In this document: one piece after another, positions 35,293 to 47,400 of the stretch | How positions within the stretch are numbered: position 1 is the first letter of the stretch | How the letters are laid out: each line of letters begins with the position of its first letter | Assembly: GCA_945643635.1 (NCBI GenBank) | Contig: CALZFC010000272.1 | Location: 414,501-478,500 of the forward strand | Source: Allodiplogaster sudhausi | Lineage: Eukaryota > Nematoda > Chromadorea > Rhabditida > Diplogasteridae | Reading direction: 5' to 3' | DNA: 64,000 nt | The notes under the pieces: generated by a model | Seen by the model: only the letters and a program-made list of their open reading frames with translations | Told to the model about the DNA's origin: nothing | The model's database searches: none | Made by a program: the position numbers and the translations under genes

Positions 35293-37949
35293 CCCTTACT
35301 CACCATCTCTGTTGACCATGTTCCATGGTCTCATCTGAGCGTAGCTGAAATGCTGAGCATTGGCGCACGCGCCGTTGTCTGGCGGGTAGTCCTGAATTTT
35401 AATAAGTTTCATCGCTGATTTATTTATGCAAAAAAAAATTAATTGTAACATTCTCGCGCTGATTTCGGTTCTGCCGGATCTGGCGCCAAGTCTCCCAGAT
35501 GAGATCGACGAAAGAATGATGAAGGAAGAAGATCGGGTCGTTGGCTGAGGTACTCGGCGGTTTCATGTCGCCTCCAATGAAGAGATGCACGGAAGAGTGC
35601 GAATACTCCAGGGCTTGGAAGTTAGTCGGGAATGGACAACCTGAGCAGGCAGACAATCAAACGATATCTCTTCCTTATGCTAAAGCTATTCTTATAGACC
35701 ATCCGTACCCGACTGGGGAGCGGTGTAGGCCATGACACTCTGCACGGCACTCTGAGAGTACACTGCATTCAGGTTGTTCTCATTGAACATGCGACCCTCG
35801 AAGCCGAGATGCCTGGGAATATCATTCATCCTCTTCTGCTTCACTCTAACAAGGAATGCCATGAAGGACTTGCCCCGCACCTGATAATGTTCGCTCGACC
35901 CTCGAGGGTGCGGAATCCATTGAAGGCACTGAAGACCAGGTTGCCATTGTTGTCAGTGTCGCCCATCAGACCCTGCAAGAGTACTTTAGATGACCCTGCA
36001 AGGGTACTTTAGATGACCCTGCAAGGGTACTTTAGATGACCCTGCAAGGGCACTTTAGATGACCCTGCAAGGGCACTTTAGATGCCAAACTAAATATTAA
36101 TGTCGATATTACAACTATCTAAACAGGATTTACTTTCGATAGTCGAAAATTTTTTTATTACAATCAGTGTCTCATTGTTCTTTGTGAACGAACCTGAGTA
36201 AACATGACCGAATCTCGAGCGTCCGGGAGATAAGAATCGAGGACGGAATCCCAGTACGGCAGAGCAATCGACGGGTCGATGGCACGAAGAGAAAATTCGA
36301 GCCTGGAGATTATGTTCTTTTTGTTAACAAATGGACTAAATAGATGAGTTGTAAATATTCCTGCTAGAAAATTAACTGTTAAAAATAAATAAGACAGGCA
36401 CCTCTTCATATATTCGCGGTGCCAGGGCAGGAATCCGGGGCCAGAATGAGCGCCACTCGCAGTGCCGACCTGGAAGAACATCACTCATGAAAATGATAAC
36501 ATCAAGCATGATAGAAAGAATGCGAGGGAGAGAGAGAGAGAGAAAGAGAGTGAGGGAGAGAGAGAAAGAGAGCGAGCGAATGATCACGAATCTGCTACGG
36601 ATAATCTATAAAAATGTCTTTATCCACTAAAAAGAGAAGTGATATTCCGGCATGGCTGAAATGGAAAGCAATCAGACCGCCCGATGAATGCCGCTGAGTC
36701 GGTCGTACTCGCCCGAGTTCTTGAGCTGCACCAGTGCATTGTGGAAGCGTTGTCTCTCTCCGTCCGTGAGCTGCCGGTACTCTCTTCGATACGCTCGCTG
36801 ACCACACCCCGCACGATTCTCAAGCAAGGCAATCTTAGCCTTTTACACTTCAAATCTACCATCGGACACCTTCATTACATCTTTCTAGCCAATTTATAGC
36901 AACTATTTCTAAGCACTTCCTGAACACTTGTACAGCATCTTTAACTCGTTCACGGTTTGCAGGTTAAGTCTAGAGAATGTGATCCTTCTCTGAATTTCTT
37001 ACTCAAGCTAGGATTAAAGTGAGTGCTTATAGTTTTCAAATAAGTTGTTCATATTTCCTGTTACAAAAGCAAAGAAAGTAAAACTTTGCCGCCTAATGTC
37101 TTTGCCTTCTGAAGGTATTCAACAGAATGCAGCTGCCCAATGATTCAAAGTGCCCACACCGACTCAGCAATGAAAAGGAAGCAGTAAATAGCCCCGAAAT
37201 TATCATTGCATGTAGTAGTAAATGTCTCGTTGAGTACATACAAAGGAATGGACTTTTAGTGGAAATGTTCGCTGACCCCCCCCCCCCCCCAAGTAGATTC
37301 GGGTGCGCCATTCAACGCTTGCTAGCTCAACCTTCGACTAGTTTGAGCGTTGCTCAATCCACTCCCGAAATAAGTAAAAGCTGGCTGGGATTGGGGCAGG
37401 TTAACCTGCTCATTCCTGATAATAAAGCTTCTTGTGTTTCCTTGAGCACTTGCACTATTCTGTAACTTGTTCCACTGACTCCACTCATCTGGCAGAGGCA
37501 CTGGAGATCACGACAGTCTTGAACGCCGGCTGTGGAACTTGACGAGGAGCCGCCTCCGAATGCCTGCAATCAAATTGATGAATTACGCAAAGATTAGACA
37601 TGTAGATGTCATTAGAACTACTCTTTCCCAAATATGTGAAAGCTGAATGGAAGGAGGAGAAAGACTGCATGACCTGTCTCCTTCTGATCTCCTTCCTAGC
37701 ACTCGAATCCCATTCTTGAATCATAACGCATGCAGTCTCGGTGTCTGGGAAAAACATTTTTTTTGTGGTTGTATTTCTCATTTCAATAAATTTGTATGTT
37801 CTTTATGAAATATAATTTGAAAGATTCGCAAATTGTTATCTCTTATCCACACCTTGGTCGGGCGCGACGGAGCAGTCGAAGTCGGCATCGGCCAGGAAGA
37901 CCGTCGCGAGCAGGGCGCTGCTCCCCAGAACATGTCGCCACAACAGCAT
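33487..37949 (-). CDS. Secreted tyrosinase with two C-terminal ShKT domains
   Basis: A type-3 dicopper phenoloxidase of the nematode TYR type; members oxidise phenols and are linked to cuticle cross-linking and defence. Seventeen exons in phase give 571 aa: 37853-37949, 37674-37744, 37480-37563, 36678-36818, 36402-36469, 36194-36302, 35881-35972, 35709-35812, 35450-35640, 35304-35391, 34847-34986, 34510-34655, 34330-34396, 34131-34217, 34009-34075, 33733-33812 and 33487-33570. Residues 1-22 form a signal peptide. CuA ligands are probably His129 (SGIHR), His139 (SGAH) and His148 (PWHREY). CuB ligands are His270 and His274 (YSHSSVH) and His297 (FFLHHSFVD). A Thr-rich linker (about 410-465) leads to ShKT 1 (Cys475-Cys509, CRRSCGYC) and ShKT 2 (Cys519-Cys553, CQRSCGLC), each with six cysteines. 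Two introns appear to have GC donors (34509 and 34130). Confidence 0.94.
33814..33965. mobile_element. TTAA-bounded MITE inside the last-but-one tyrosinase intron
   Basis: About 152 bp with imperfect terminal inverted repeats (AAGGAGGGCGATCACCG against the complement of GAGATCACCCTCCTT), bounded by TTAA at both ends. A second copy lies at 45,539-45,699. TTAA targets fit piggyBac-type insertion. On the sense strand the element's end supplies a pyrimidine tract and the A of the splice acceptor next to the exon starting at 33812. Confidence 0.85.
35020..35290. repeat. (TC)n microsatellite in a tyrosinase intron
   Basis: Long (TC)n with GTCTC and TGCATCCCCTTACTCACC interruptions, filling most of the intron between exons 35304-35391 and 34847-34986. 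The 45-50 bp blocks containing TGCATCCCCTTACTCACCGTC are themselves repeated. Confidence 0.9.
35969..36083. repeat. Five tandem 23-bp copies covering a tyrosinase splice acceptor
   Basis: The unit GACCCTGCAAGGGTACTTT plus AGAT is repeated five times with one or two changes. On the sense strand every copy carries CTTGCAGGGTC, which is the acceptor of the exon that starts at 35972. The proximal copy is the one joined to coding sequence. Confidence 0.93.
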
Positions 37950-38868
37950 CCTGCCACGATTCCACTGGGTACGGTAAGCCGAGTCAGTGGCAGACCTGGA
38001 ACAGAGTGTGATGCACTGCTTCTATCTGCATGGTTACGAGATCGCAGTTGTCTATGTACATAGGTGATTTCGTGAGTAAAAGGGAGGATGGAAATAGATA
38101 GATTACTATCACATAAGGGAGGGAGTAGCAACAACAAACTGGAAGTGAAGAAATGGGAGGAAAGAGACTTTCCAAGCAAAGAAAAGAAGTTAGAGAACAG
38201 ATGTGATCAAAGCGCATTGTGAACGGAGAGCCATCGATCGATGTTCCTTCTCAGAGGGAAACAACAACCATGAGAAATGGAATGAGAGAAGAGTGGACAA
38301 GACGACCATATCATATCTCCTTCCCTGGAGTAGCAAAGTCAGCTCAATTCGTAGAGAATGCGCGTACTTATGGTCTGGGTCTACAAATGTGATGAAAGTG
38401 GAAGAGAACGTGAAGTACAACAGCACCCGAGAGAAACAGAAAACTTCCACGACTTAACAAGTAATTCACGAGCCGGATAGGTAACCAGCTCAGTCTAATT
38501 GCACTTTCTGCAGCCAGAACAGAGGAAGAATGTATGGAGAGAGATAGAGAGAGATAGAGAGAGAGAGAGATAGAGAGAGAGAGAGTGCTGGTACTCTTTG
38601 ACTGCATCCTTCCTTCCCATCTGTGCAGGGCAGGAGGGGCGTTCTTCCACTGGAAAAGGTCGCTTCATTACCCAAGCGCTTATATTCCTCTCTCTAAATA
38701 AGAAAAGCAGTGATCAAAATAACAACAAAGTGAAATTCTGCTCAATGTTGTTGGGAGATCATTGGCAACAATGTGGACATGGCTTGTGGCAATATTTTCT
38801 TTTCCTTCTCGCTACACTGGATCACTGTGGCACGAAGGGAGAGAGAGGAGGAAAGTGAATGAAAGAAG

Positions 38869-38901
<33 letters not shown>

Positions 38902-41429
38902 GGAGAGAGAGAGAAAGAAGGAGAGAGAGGGAGAGGTGAGAGAGAATTGAAAGAGGTTGAATAAAGACGAGAAAACAAGGCTTATGAAATGACAGCAGCC
39001 AGATTTTTCAATGGATGGCGATTCTCTAGAAAGAATTGAATTACCTTTTCATCGCACTTCTTTCTCCTAGTTTACAATTGATCATTAAGTGATTCCAGTT
39101 GTGTTGGGTGATGCTCCGATTAGAACAAAACAAGAAGCAGAAGAACTTGGAAGAGGAAGAGAAGAGGGCAGCAAGTGGCTACAATCAAAACAGGCGGAAA
39201 TGGCATCGAGAACTTTTGCTCATTATTAATCAGTTGCTTCTAGTAAGGTCCCAACTTGCAAATAGCCGCATACAGTAAGCTGGAAAAGGGAAAATCATGG
39301 ATGAAAACTCTGATCCAGTGGGGCAGTTTTACTACAAAGTCAAGCGGTGAAATGACGTGAGCGAGGAGAAAATGGCGGAAAAGCTCGACGAGGAGCGAAG
39401 GAGGAAACTGTTTTGGGTGTATGGGAAGAAGCGACTCTTCGAGTGTTCGATGGAGAGCTGCCTGGCACAGCCAAGCAACAGAAGAGGAATGAGACTGAAT
39501 CAAGGACAGCCAACCACTTCAGAGAGCACAGCGGGAAGAGAGACGCAGATAGAAAAGACAGTTCAAAGCTGCGAGTGTCCAGTGCTCATGTGTCGGCTAC
39601 TTAGAAAAAGGAATGGCAAGAATTGTCAGCCTCTACTCAATTTCCCTGCTTCTCTCGCATTCTCCCGCATTCTGACACTCTCTCGTCACTCTCCTTACAT
39701 GAACTGTTTCATTCTACTTCTGCGGGATTATGGACGGTTCGGCGAAGATTTGCTTCTTGAGAGAGGAGAAGATTGAGATAGAGTGAGAGAAAGAAGAAAT
39801 ACATAAAGACATGAGAGAAAGCAGAGAGAGTGGAACGAAAAAGGTTAGTGATTTGGTTGGAAAGATATGGAAAAGTACGAATGAGAGGGGGCGGATTGAT
39901 GATAATGAAGAAGCAAACAAGCAAAGGAAACAGCTGACTGGAAGGAGAAGGTAGAGAGAATGAGGAATGAAGGAAAAGAAAGTAAGAGAAGATACTCTGT
40001 AATACAGGGTAGAGAAGTCAGAGAACTACCTGACAATGACGAATTTAAAGAATCATTTAGGCAAAAATCAGATAACCATCAAGAGGTCTAAAAGATCAAG
40101 TTGGCCATAATCGCGTGAAATTCACGGATAGACTTCTAAGATCATATTAACCAAGCTACAGTATGGCTGCTGAGTGAAGTGGTAATAGGAAGTGAATGAT
40201 GAGAATTAGCCGTGCTCCTAATGCTCTTGTGTCACTTCTGCTCAGTTTTTACAGGTTTCAGGATGGATAAGTGACTCTGATGAGAGAGAGAAAGGATAAT
40301 TAAGCGATGAGAAAGAGAAAGGGAGAGACTGAGAGGGAGAGAGAGGGAGAGAGAGAGGGAGAGAGAGGGAGAGAGAGAACGAGCGAGACAAAAGACTTTA
40401 AACGGGAAGGATGTTGGAATGAAATGGTATAGAGGTCAGCAGCTCTGCTAGAGGTTTCCATGCTCATCAAGCTCCAACATTTGCGTAGAACTAGGCTGCT
40501 CACTATTATCAGCATATTACCGCCGGAGTTTCTTTTCTTCTCTTCTTCTCTCTCCTTCTCTCCATTCTTTCCTTCTCTCTCTATCTCTTTCATACTCTCT
40601 ATCACTCTCAGTCGTTCCTCTTACATAAGCCTCCCCTACCTCTTAATGTACTTCCATTTCGTGCAGTTCTGCAATTTTACAACATTTAAAACTCTATTTT
40701 TCTCTCTCTCTATAACGTTGTTGTTCTGTTCCCGAATACATCTAATGGAGTTCCTGTTATCAACAGTCAAGCTGTCCTCGGAAAATTCATGAACAGACCT
40801 AAGCTTGAACACTACAGAAAAAAGAATGCGCATTTATGTTCTTCTTATTACTGGTTCTTTTTCAACACGGTCGAATATCCTTGCCTTAAGTGTTTTGTAT
40901 ACGGGTCAAACTAAAACCACCAAAAGTATCAAGATCTTCCCTCTTAAGAAGATGGCGAGAGAACCTTTCTACAGTAAAAGTGTTTGTTGGGGATAAAGGG
41001 CGACAGTTTAACTGGCCCTTTCGCATCCAGACTTTCAGTTATCGGCGCCCACGCCCGCTCTCGAGCTATTCCATATCAATCGAACATCAGCTTCAGGAAG
41101 GGGGGCTGACGGTTTGACCTAATAAGCCTAGGAATGTAATTGAAGAGAGCATAACAGACTGAAAGGGGACATTTAAGGCGCGTCGACGACCTTAAGAATT
41201 CGCGACACGTCTACTGACATGATAATGACGTTTCTTTGCATTAATAAAACGAAAGATAATTCTATGCCCATTGAAGGGAGAGATCTGCAGAGAGATCAGT
41301 GAGGAACTACTTTCTTAGCCAGATGGTTTGAAGGAGAATGAGAATGACTAGCAAACATGCAATTCCAACCACACCACGGCCTCATTCGGCTAACCACTAG
41401 GAGTGATAGATGTAGAGAACAGAGAAAGA

Positions 41430-41997
41430 AAGCGAGAGTGAGAGCGAGAGGAATGCGAGAGCGAGAGTGAGAGCGAGAGGAATGCGAGAGCGAGAGTGAG
41501 AGCGAGAGGAATGCGAGAGCGAGAGTGAGAGCGAGAGGAATGCGAGAGCGAGAGTGAGAGCGAGAGGAATGCGAGAGCGAGAGTGAGAGCGAGAGGAATG
41601 CGAGAGCGAGAGTGAGAGCGAGAGGAATGCGAGAGCGAGAGTGAGAGCGAGAGGAATGCGAGAGCGAGAGTGAGAGCGAGAGGAATGCGAGAGCGAGAGT
41701 GAGAGCGAGAGGAATGCGAGAGCGAGAGTGAGAGCGAGAGGAATGCGAGAGCGAGAGTGAGAGCGAGAGGAATGCGAGAGCGAGAGTGAGAGCGAGAGGA
41801 ATGCGAGAGCGAGAGTGAGAGCGAGAGGAATGCGAGAGCGAGAGTGAGAGCGAGAGGAATGCGAGAGCGAGAGTGAGAGCGAGAGGAATGCGAGAGCGAG
41901 AGTGAGAGCGAGAGGAATGCGAGAGCGAGAGTGAGAGCGAGAGGAATGCGAGAGCGAGAGTGAGAGCGAGAGGAATGCGAGAGCGAGAGTGAGAGTG
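41430..41997. repeat. 29-bp minisatellite, about 19 copies
   Basis: The unit AATGCGAGAGCGAGAGTGAG followed by AGCGAGAGG is repeated almost without change for about 565 bp. Copies are contiguous with no unique spacer. Low divergence suggests recent expansion. Confidence 0.96.
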
Positions 41998-42886
41998 ACG
42001 AGCTACAAAGGTGTCCTTTTATAAGTGATCTAAACGATCTAAATATTGTCTGTCTGCTTAATTCCTAACCTAACTCTCCTTCTCTATTGTATCTGCGTTC
42101 TCTTCCGTCCACAAAGAACAGTGTTAAACTCCCCGGTTTCTGCAAGTATCCCTTTCAGCTAGATCTCCTATCCGATAAGATGAAGATGGCTTTACATTTT
42201 CTCTTATTTTGATTCACCCTGAAGAGAAGAATCCATCGTCACTTGGCCTTTTTTCTCTATTTTCTTCGGCCTCAAAATGCACAATTTTTTGATTATAAAT
42301 TTGGAAGTGCCCACTACTTCTTTCTCCTGGTCTTCCTCTTCTAACTTCCTCTTTTCTCTTCAATCAGGGCTCCTATTAAAAAAAGGTTGACCATATAAGC
42401 TTATACACAACTTTTGTGCGTCACATCCTCTTGAAAAAATTCTTGAGCACATTTCTTCTCGTTCTCTGATGCTTACTCGTTGTATCTTTCATCCTCTCTC
42501 TCTCTCTCTCTTCCTACCTCTCACTCTTTTACTGTCTCTTATCACATCAGCTGAGATGGAAAAGGAACTCCGCACAAAACAGGTATACTCAAGTAGGAAA
42601 GCAGAAGGTGGCTGATCGTGCCAGGAGTTGAAGAGACGCAGAGAAGCAAAGAAGGAACGCTCGGCTGCTTCTCCATAGCGAGAGGGCATTGGAAGAACAG
42701 AGGACACAGAGAAACAGATGACATGATCACTCTCATGAACTGAATTCTTGTAGCGAAAGCCGCTTTTGCACTTTGGTTTTTCTACCTTTCTCTCTCTATA
42801 TTTCTTTTTTCTCTCTCTCTCTCTCTTTCTCTCCCTTTGTTTCTACTTTCTCTCTCCATTTTTATTCTCTCAATTTCTTTTTCACT

Positions 42887-42932
<46 letters not shown>

Positions 42933-44140
42933 GAACACTCGGCTTATTCAGGGACACCAAACCTTTTGAATGCAGAACTATTGGCTTACTCTTTGTAGAC
43001 GCTCCCGATTGCCTCTCCCGTAGTGTCTTCTTTCTTCTCCCATCACAGATACCGAATGCAGATCAAAAAGGGAGTTAAACGAGAGTGGTTCCACCTTTGC
43101 AGTTGTCAAGAGGGATATTCAAATGGCCGATGAGTCTTCAAGCCCTCTGGACACTTGCTTACACCCCGAAGCTGGTAAACAAGTTTACTAGCATATCGCT
43201 TTTAAAAAGCGTTACGATATTGGTCCCACAGCGGAATGCAGAATATTGTTTATGTTTGCCAGTGTGAAAAAATTGTTCCTGGAAATTTGAACACGTGAGA
43301 AAATGATAACGAAAGCAACTCTAGTTGTACATCGAGAAAGCCGTTGAAAAATACGAGGAATATAAAATTTACGTTTTTCTGCAATGCCGAAGAAGAAAAA
43401 CTAGCGAGAGTGATTAAAAGAGAGAAAGAGAGCGAGAGAGCGGGCGAGAGAGAGAGAGAAATAGAGAAAGAGAAAGAGGGTGAGAGATAAAAAAGCGTAA
43501 CTGAGATGGTCTCACGAAGCGGAAAAGTGACCACTTCCCTCATGGTCAAACAGCTACATATTGTAACAAAACTGTTCGATGATGCTAGAGGGAAAGAGAG
43601 AGGGAGAGGGAGAGAGAGGGAGAGGCGACAAGTAGAACGAGACGGAGCAAGAGAGATCATGCCAATGGGCATGTTCAAGTTAAATAAACAGTTAAAACAG
43701 TATTAAAAAAGTCAAAGAATAACCTTAATTAGTAAAAAATAAATAAATGTAAAACTAATGAGCCCACGCTTTGGCAGGTCGATGATAAAGGAAAGGGGGG
43801 TTGAAACAGAAGCTACCTTCCTTATATGTTTCGGGTCAAGTGGGCGCGGTTCTTAAAAATACAAGTTGCCAACAGCAGTATAGTGGTCATTCGCGATGGG
43901 AAGCGAGAACAGGCGGCGGATTAAGGTCTCCCCTTCTCCCGTCCGGAAAGGGGAGTGACACGAGCATTCTTTCCAGGACAAAGCACCATTTCTCTCACTC
44001 TCTTCTCTCTTTCTTTTACTTGTTTTGCACATCTTACTTACTTTTTCTTCGTCTCATGAAGAAATGTTGAAGGCAGGAAGTACAAGCACGTTCCGCATCT
44101 GTTCCAAAGCGGGAATGAGTAAAGAGAACAAGAGGGGAAG

Positions 44141-44235
44141 AGAGAAGGAGAGCGAGAGAGACGGATGGAGACAGAGAAAGAGAGAAGGAGAGCGAGAGAG
44201 ACGGATGGAGACAGAGAAAGAGAGAAGGAGACAGT
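44141..44235. repeat. 40-bp tandem repeat, 2.4 copies
   Basis: The unit begins AGAGAAGGAGAGCGAGAGAG and contains ACGGATGGAGACAGAG. Copies start at 44,141, 44,181 and 44,221. Confidence 0.9.
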
Positions 44236-44456
44236 GAAAGCGGGAGAGATAGTCATTGCGAATTTTCGAATAGTAGTAGTGAAGTGTAGTGAAGTGGAAA
44301 GAAGATAAATCCGTAGGAGAGAACACAACAATAACTCAACTTTGAACACTGACCTATTTGAGATCTTCAAACCATAACGGAAAGCCAGCCAAGGAAATGT
44401 CAGAAACTGTGAAATTACAATCTCCTAATTGGGCACAATGAGATACAAGTTTGCAT

Positions 44457-47400
44457 TTATGAATGCAATGTCATCCTGGCAATTTCGCCCACAATATCCT
44501 TCTCTTTGTTTACTTTGTCTGATTTTTTCAGTGTTGTTTCAACGGTTGCCTCCTCTATTTTGCGAATGCCTCTTTCCAGTTCGTCGTCTTGATTTCGTAG
44601 ATGTTCAATTCGTGAGTCAAGTGCAGACAGTTCAGCCGTTTCAGCCAGGGGCATCCGTGATTGACATATCTAAAGTTTTGAAACAACCATACACTTTTCT
44701 CTACAGGACTTATCACTAGCGTTGATTCTCGCTTGGAAATACTGATATAATAATAAGATTTGAAAGTAGATGAGAATGAACTTGCTGCCGCAGCTGCAGT
44801 TCTCTTCTCTTCGAAGAATACAGTTGATCTTCAATGACTCGGCGAGAAGCCGCGCCGCTCAGTCTAATCTACATTTAAGCCCTCACACTATTTTGTGAAA
44901 ACAATGCTAACCAGGTAAGACATTGGAGCATTTTGTTATTCTTAATTGGAAAATACAGTTTAACAACTCGTAAACTAAAAAAAATAACTTGGGGCAAATA
45001 AAAGATAGTATATACAGTGCCGTCCAACATTGTTGCGTACGCAATTTATGATTATTCCGATTAATTTGATTTATTAAATTAATTGAAATAATACAAACTC
45101 ATTCAAACTCAAAAAGCCCCAACAATGTTGGACGGTACTGTATGTAAAAAGTGAATAGACTAGCCAAGTCGTTGTTCTTCTCCTGTTCTTGAATGGAAGC
45201 GAGGAACTCGCTTGCCCTCCTCTCATTCTCTGCATTCTGCAATTCAAGTCTGCGCACCGCTGCTCCGATCGAATGCCAAAATGTTGCTCTTAAAGGAACC
45301 ATGCACTCAATGATTCTACAGTAGTACATTAGGACCATTTTGAACGTGCGCCCTCAAATACATATGTGTGAAATAGGAGTGAAACACCTACAGTAAAATA
45401 ATTTTGCCGATCCATATTTTGCGCGCCCGTCATTTTGTAGCAAGTGTACAAAATGGTTCAAACTTTGTACGCTCATTAAACCATATGTTAATTATTCAGT
45501 GAACTGCCCCTTTAAAAAAACTTTCCACTTTCATACAGTTAAAGAAGGGCGATCACCGAAAAATGATGCAAGATTTCAAACTGCCGCCTGCCCTTCTGCT
45601 ATTTTCGCGCCGCGGGTCAATGCGACCCGCGACATCGCACGAGAGAATCAGAGCACACGCGGCTATTCTAATTATTCTTCGGTCATCTTCCTCCTTTAAT
45701 CATTTGTGGAAAGGTTGTTTCAAGTTTAATATACAGTAGCGTGCAATAAAAGTGTATATTTTGGTTTTTCGTGCATATTTTTCTTCAAAGTGAAGGAAAG
45801 TTTATGAAATTTTCAGGATTGCTTCTATATAGTGACACACTTAATGTGGTATAATATTGGTTTCATTGATACACAACTGATCGAGAAAAAAATCAATAAC
45901 TCAGTTTACCCGTTAAGCATATTTAGCCGTGCTGGACAAAATGATTTATTTCTTCGATCTTAGGGGAGTTTTTATGGGTATTTTATTTTCTTTGCATTGA
46001 AGAACATCTCAGCGATAACTTTTAGGTCTAGTTCTTATTTAATCTCATGTTGTTACATGCTGGCTGCCCTCAGTTCGAGATTCATTCAATCGGCCTGAGA
46101 TGCAGAAGGCTCAGCAGGATAAAATCAATCATTTACTTCAATGCTTATTGTAATAATGATTTTAATGTATTCATAGATAATCGTCTAAGCTTTTCAGATA
46201 GTTACTTGAGCAGTGCAAATTGCATGATAACTATTAGAGCACGTTTTGGACACCGCAGTCAGCTTTCGTCCGCAGCCCAGACTTACTTAAAATGATGCTG
46301 TGAAGGGGTCGGTGTTTGAAACACGGTTTTGCCTATCTCAAATGATAGCGAATAGGCTTTTCCATATTGGAAAGCCTTGTGTTATCTTTGACTTCATGTT
46401 GCTTCAAGAATCCAATGCACGATTAAAGACACCTAAAAAGCGAGAAAATGCCAAATTTGACAGGTGGCGTAACTATATCAATCACGGCATTAAAAAGGTT
46501 AAGATCGAATCTAAATGGCTTTAATCACATTTCTACGTCGATCTAAGCCATTTCGATTCGATCTTAACCTTTTTTGCCTCCTTTTTCCTGCCTTGTTAAA
46601 TTCTGTACTATTCCATACATGGGGTACAATCAAACGTTCTTCTGTTTCTTGAAGCCACATGAAGTCAAAGATAAAACAAGGCTGTCCAATTTGGAAAAGC
46701 CTATTCGCTATCATTTGAGATAGGCAAAACCGTGTTTCAAACCCCGACCCCTTCATAGCATCATTTTAAGTACGTCTGGGCTGCGGACGAAAACTGACTG
46801 CGATGTCCAAAACGTGCTCTAATAGTTATCATGCAATTTGCACTGCTCAAGTAACTATTTGAAAAGCTTAAACGATTATCTATGAATACATTAAAATCAT
46901 TATTACAATAAGCATTGAAGTAAATGATTGATATTATCCTGCTGAGCCTTCTGCAGCCTATTGAATGAATCTCGAACTGAGGGCAGCCAGCATGTAACAA
47001 CATGAGATTAAATAAGAGCTAGACCTAAAAGTTATCGCTGGGATGTTATTCATTGCAAATAAAATAAAATATCTATAAAAACTCCAGTGAGATCAAAGAA
47101 ATAAATCATTTTATCCAGCACGACTAAATATGCTAAACGGGTGATTTGAGTTATTGATTTTTTTCTCGATCAATAGTGGATCAATGAAACCAATATTATA
47201 CTTATTTAAGTGTGTCGCTATACAGAAGCGATCCTGAAAATATCATAAACTTTCCTTCACTTTGAAGAAAAATATGTATGAAAAACAGAAATATACACTT
47301 TTATTGCACGCTACTGTAGTTATATATGTACATATACATATGCATATAAATCTATATATACATATATGTATGTATGTATTTTTTCTTTGCTTAGTTACGA

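Larger units (their letters stand above)
37950..44456. other. Gene-poor interval with microsatellites and a minisatellite
   Basis: No supported exons. (GA)n tracts lie at about 38,540-38,585, 38,868-38,935, 40,310-40,385, 43,430-43,490, and (TC)n at about 42,800-42,930. The 29-bp minisatellite is listed separately. The open frames are repeat translations or unsupported short frames. Confidence 0.55.

Noticed and set aside
34867..35418. 183-codon plus-strand frame
   Set aside because: Antisense to tyrosinase exons and mostly (TC)n.
41430..41997. CRISPR-like array of 29-bp repeats
   Set aside because: The units are contiguous with no unique spacers, and the genome is eukaryotic. It is a minisatellite.
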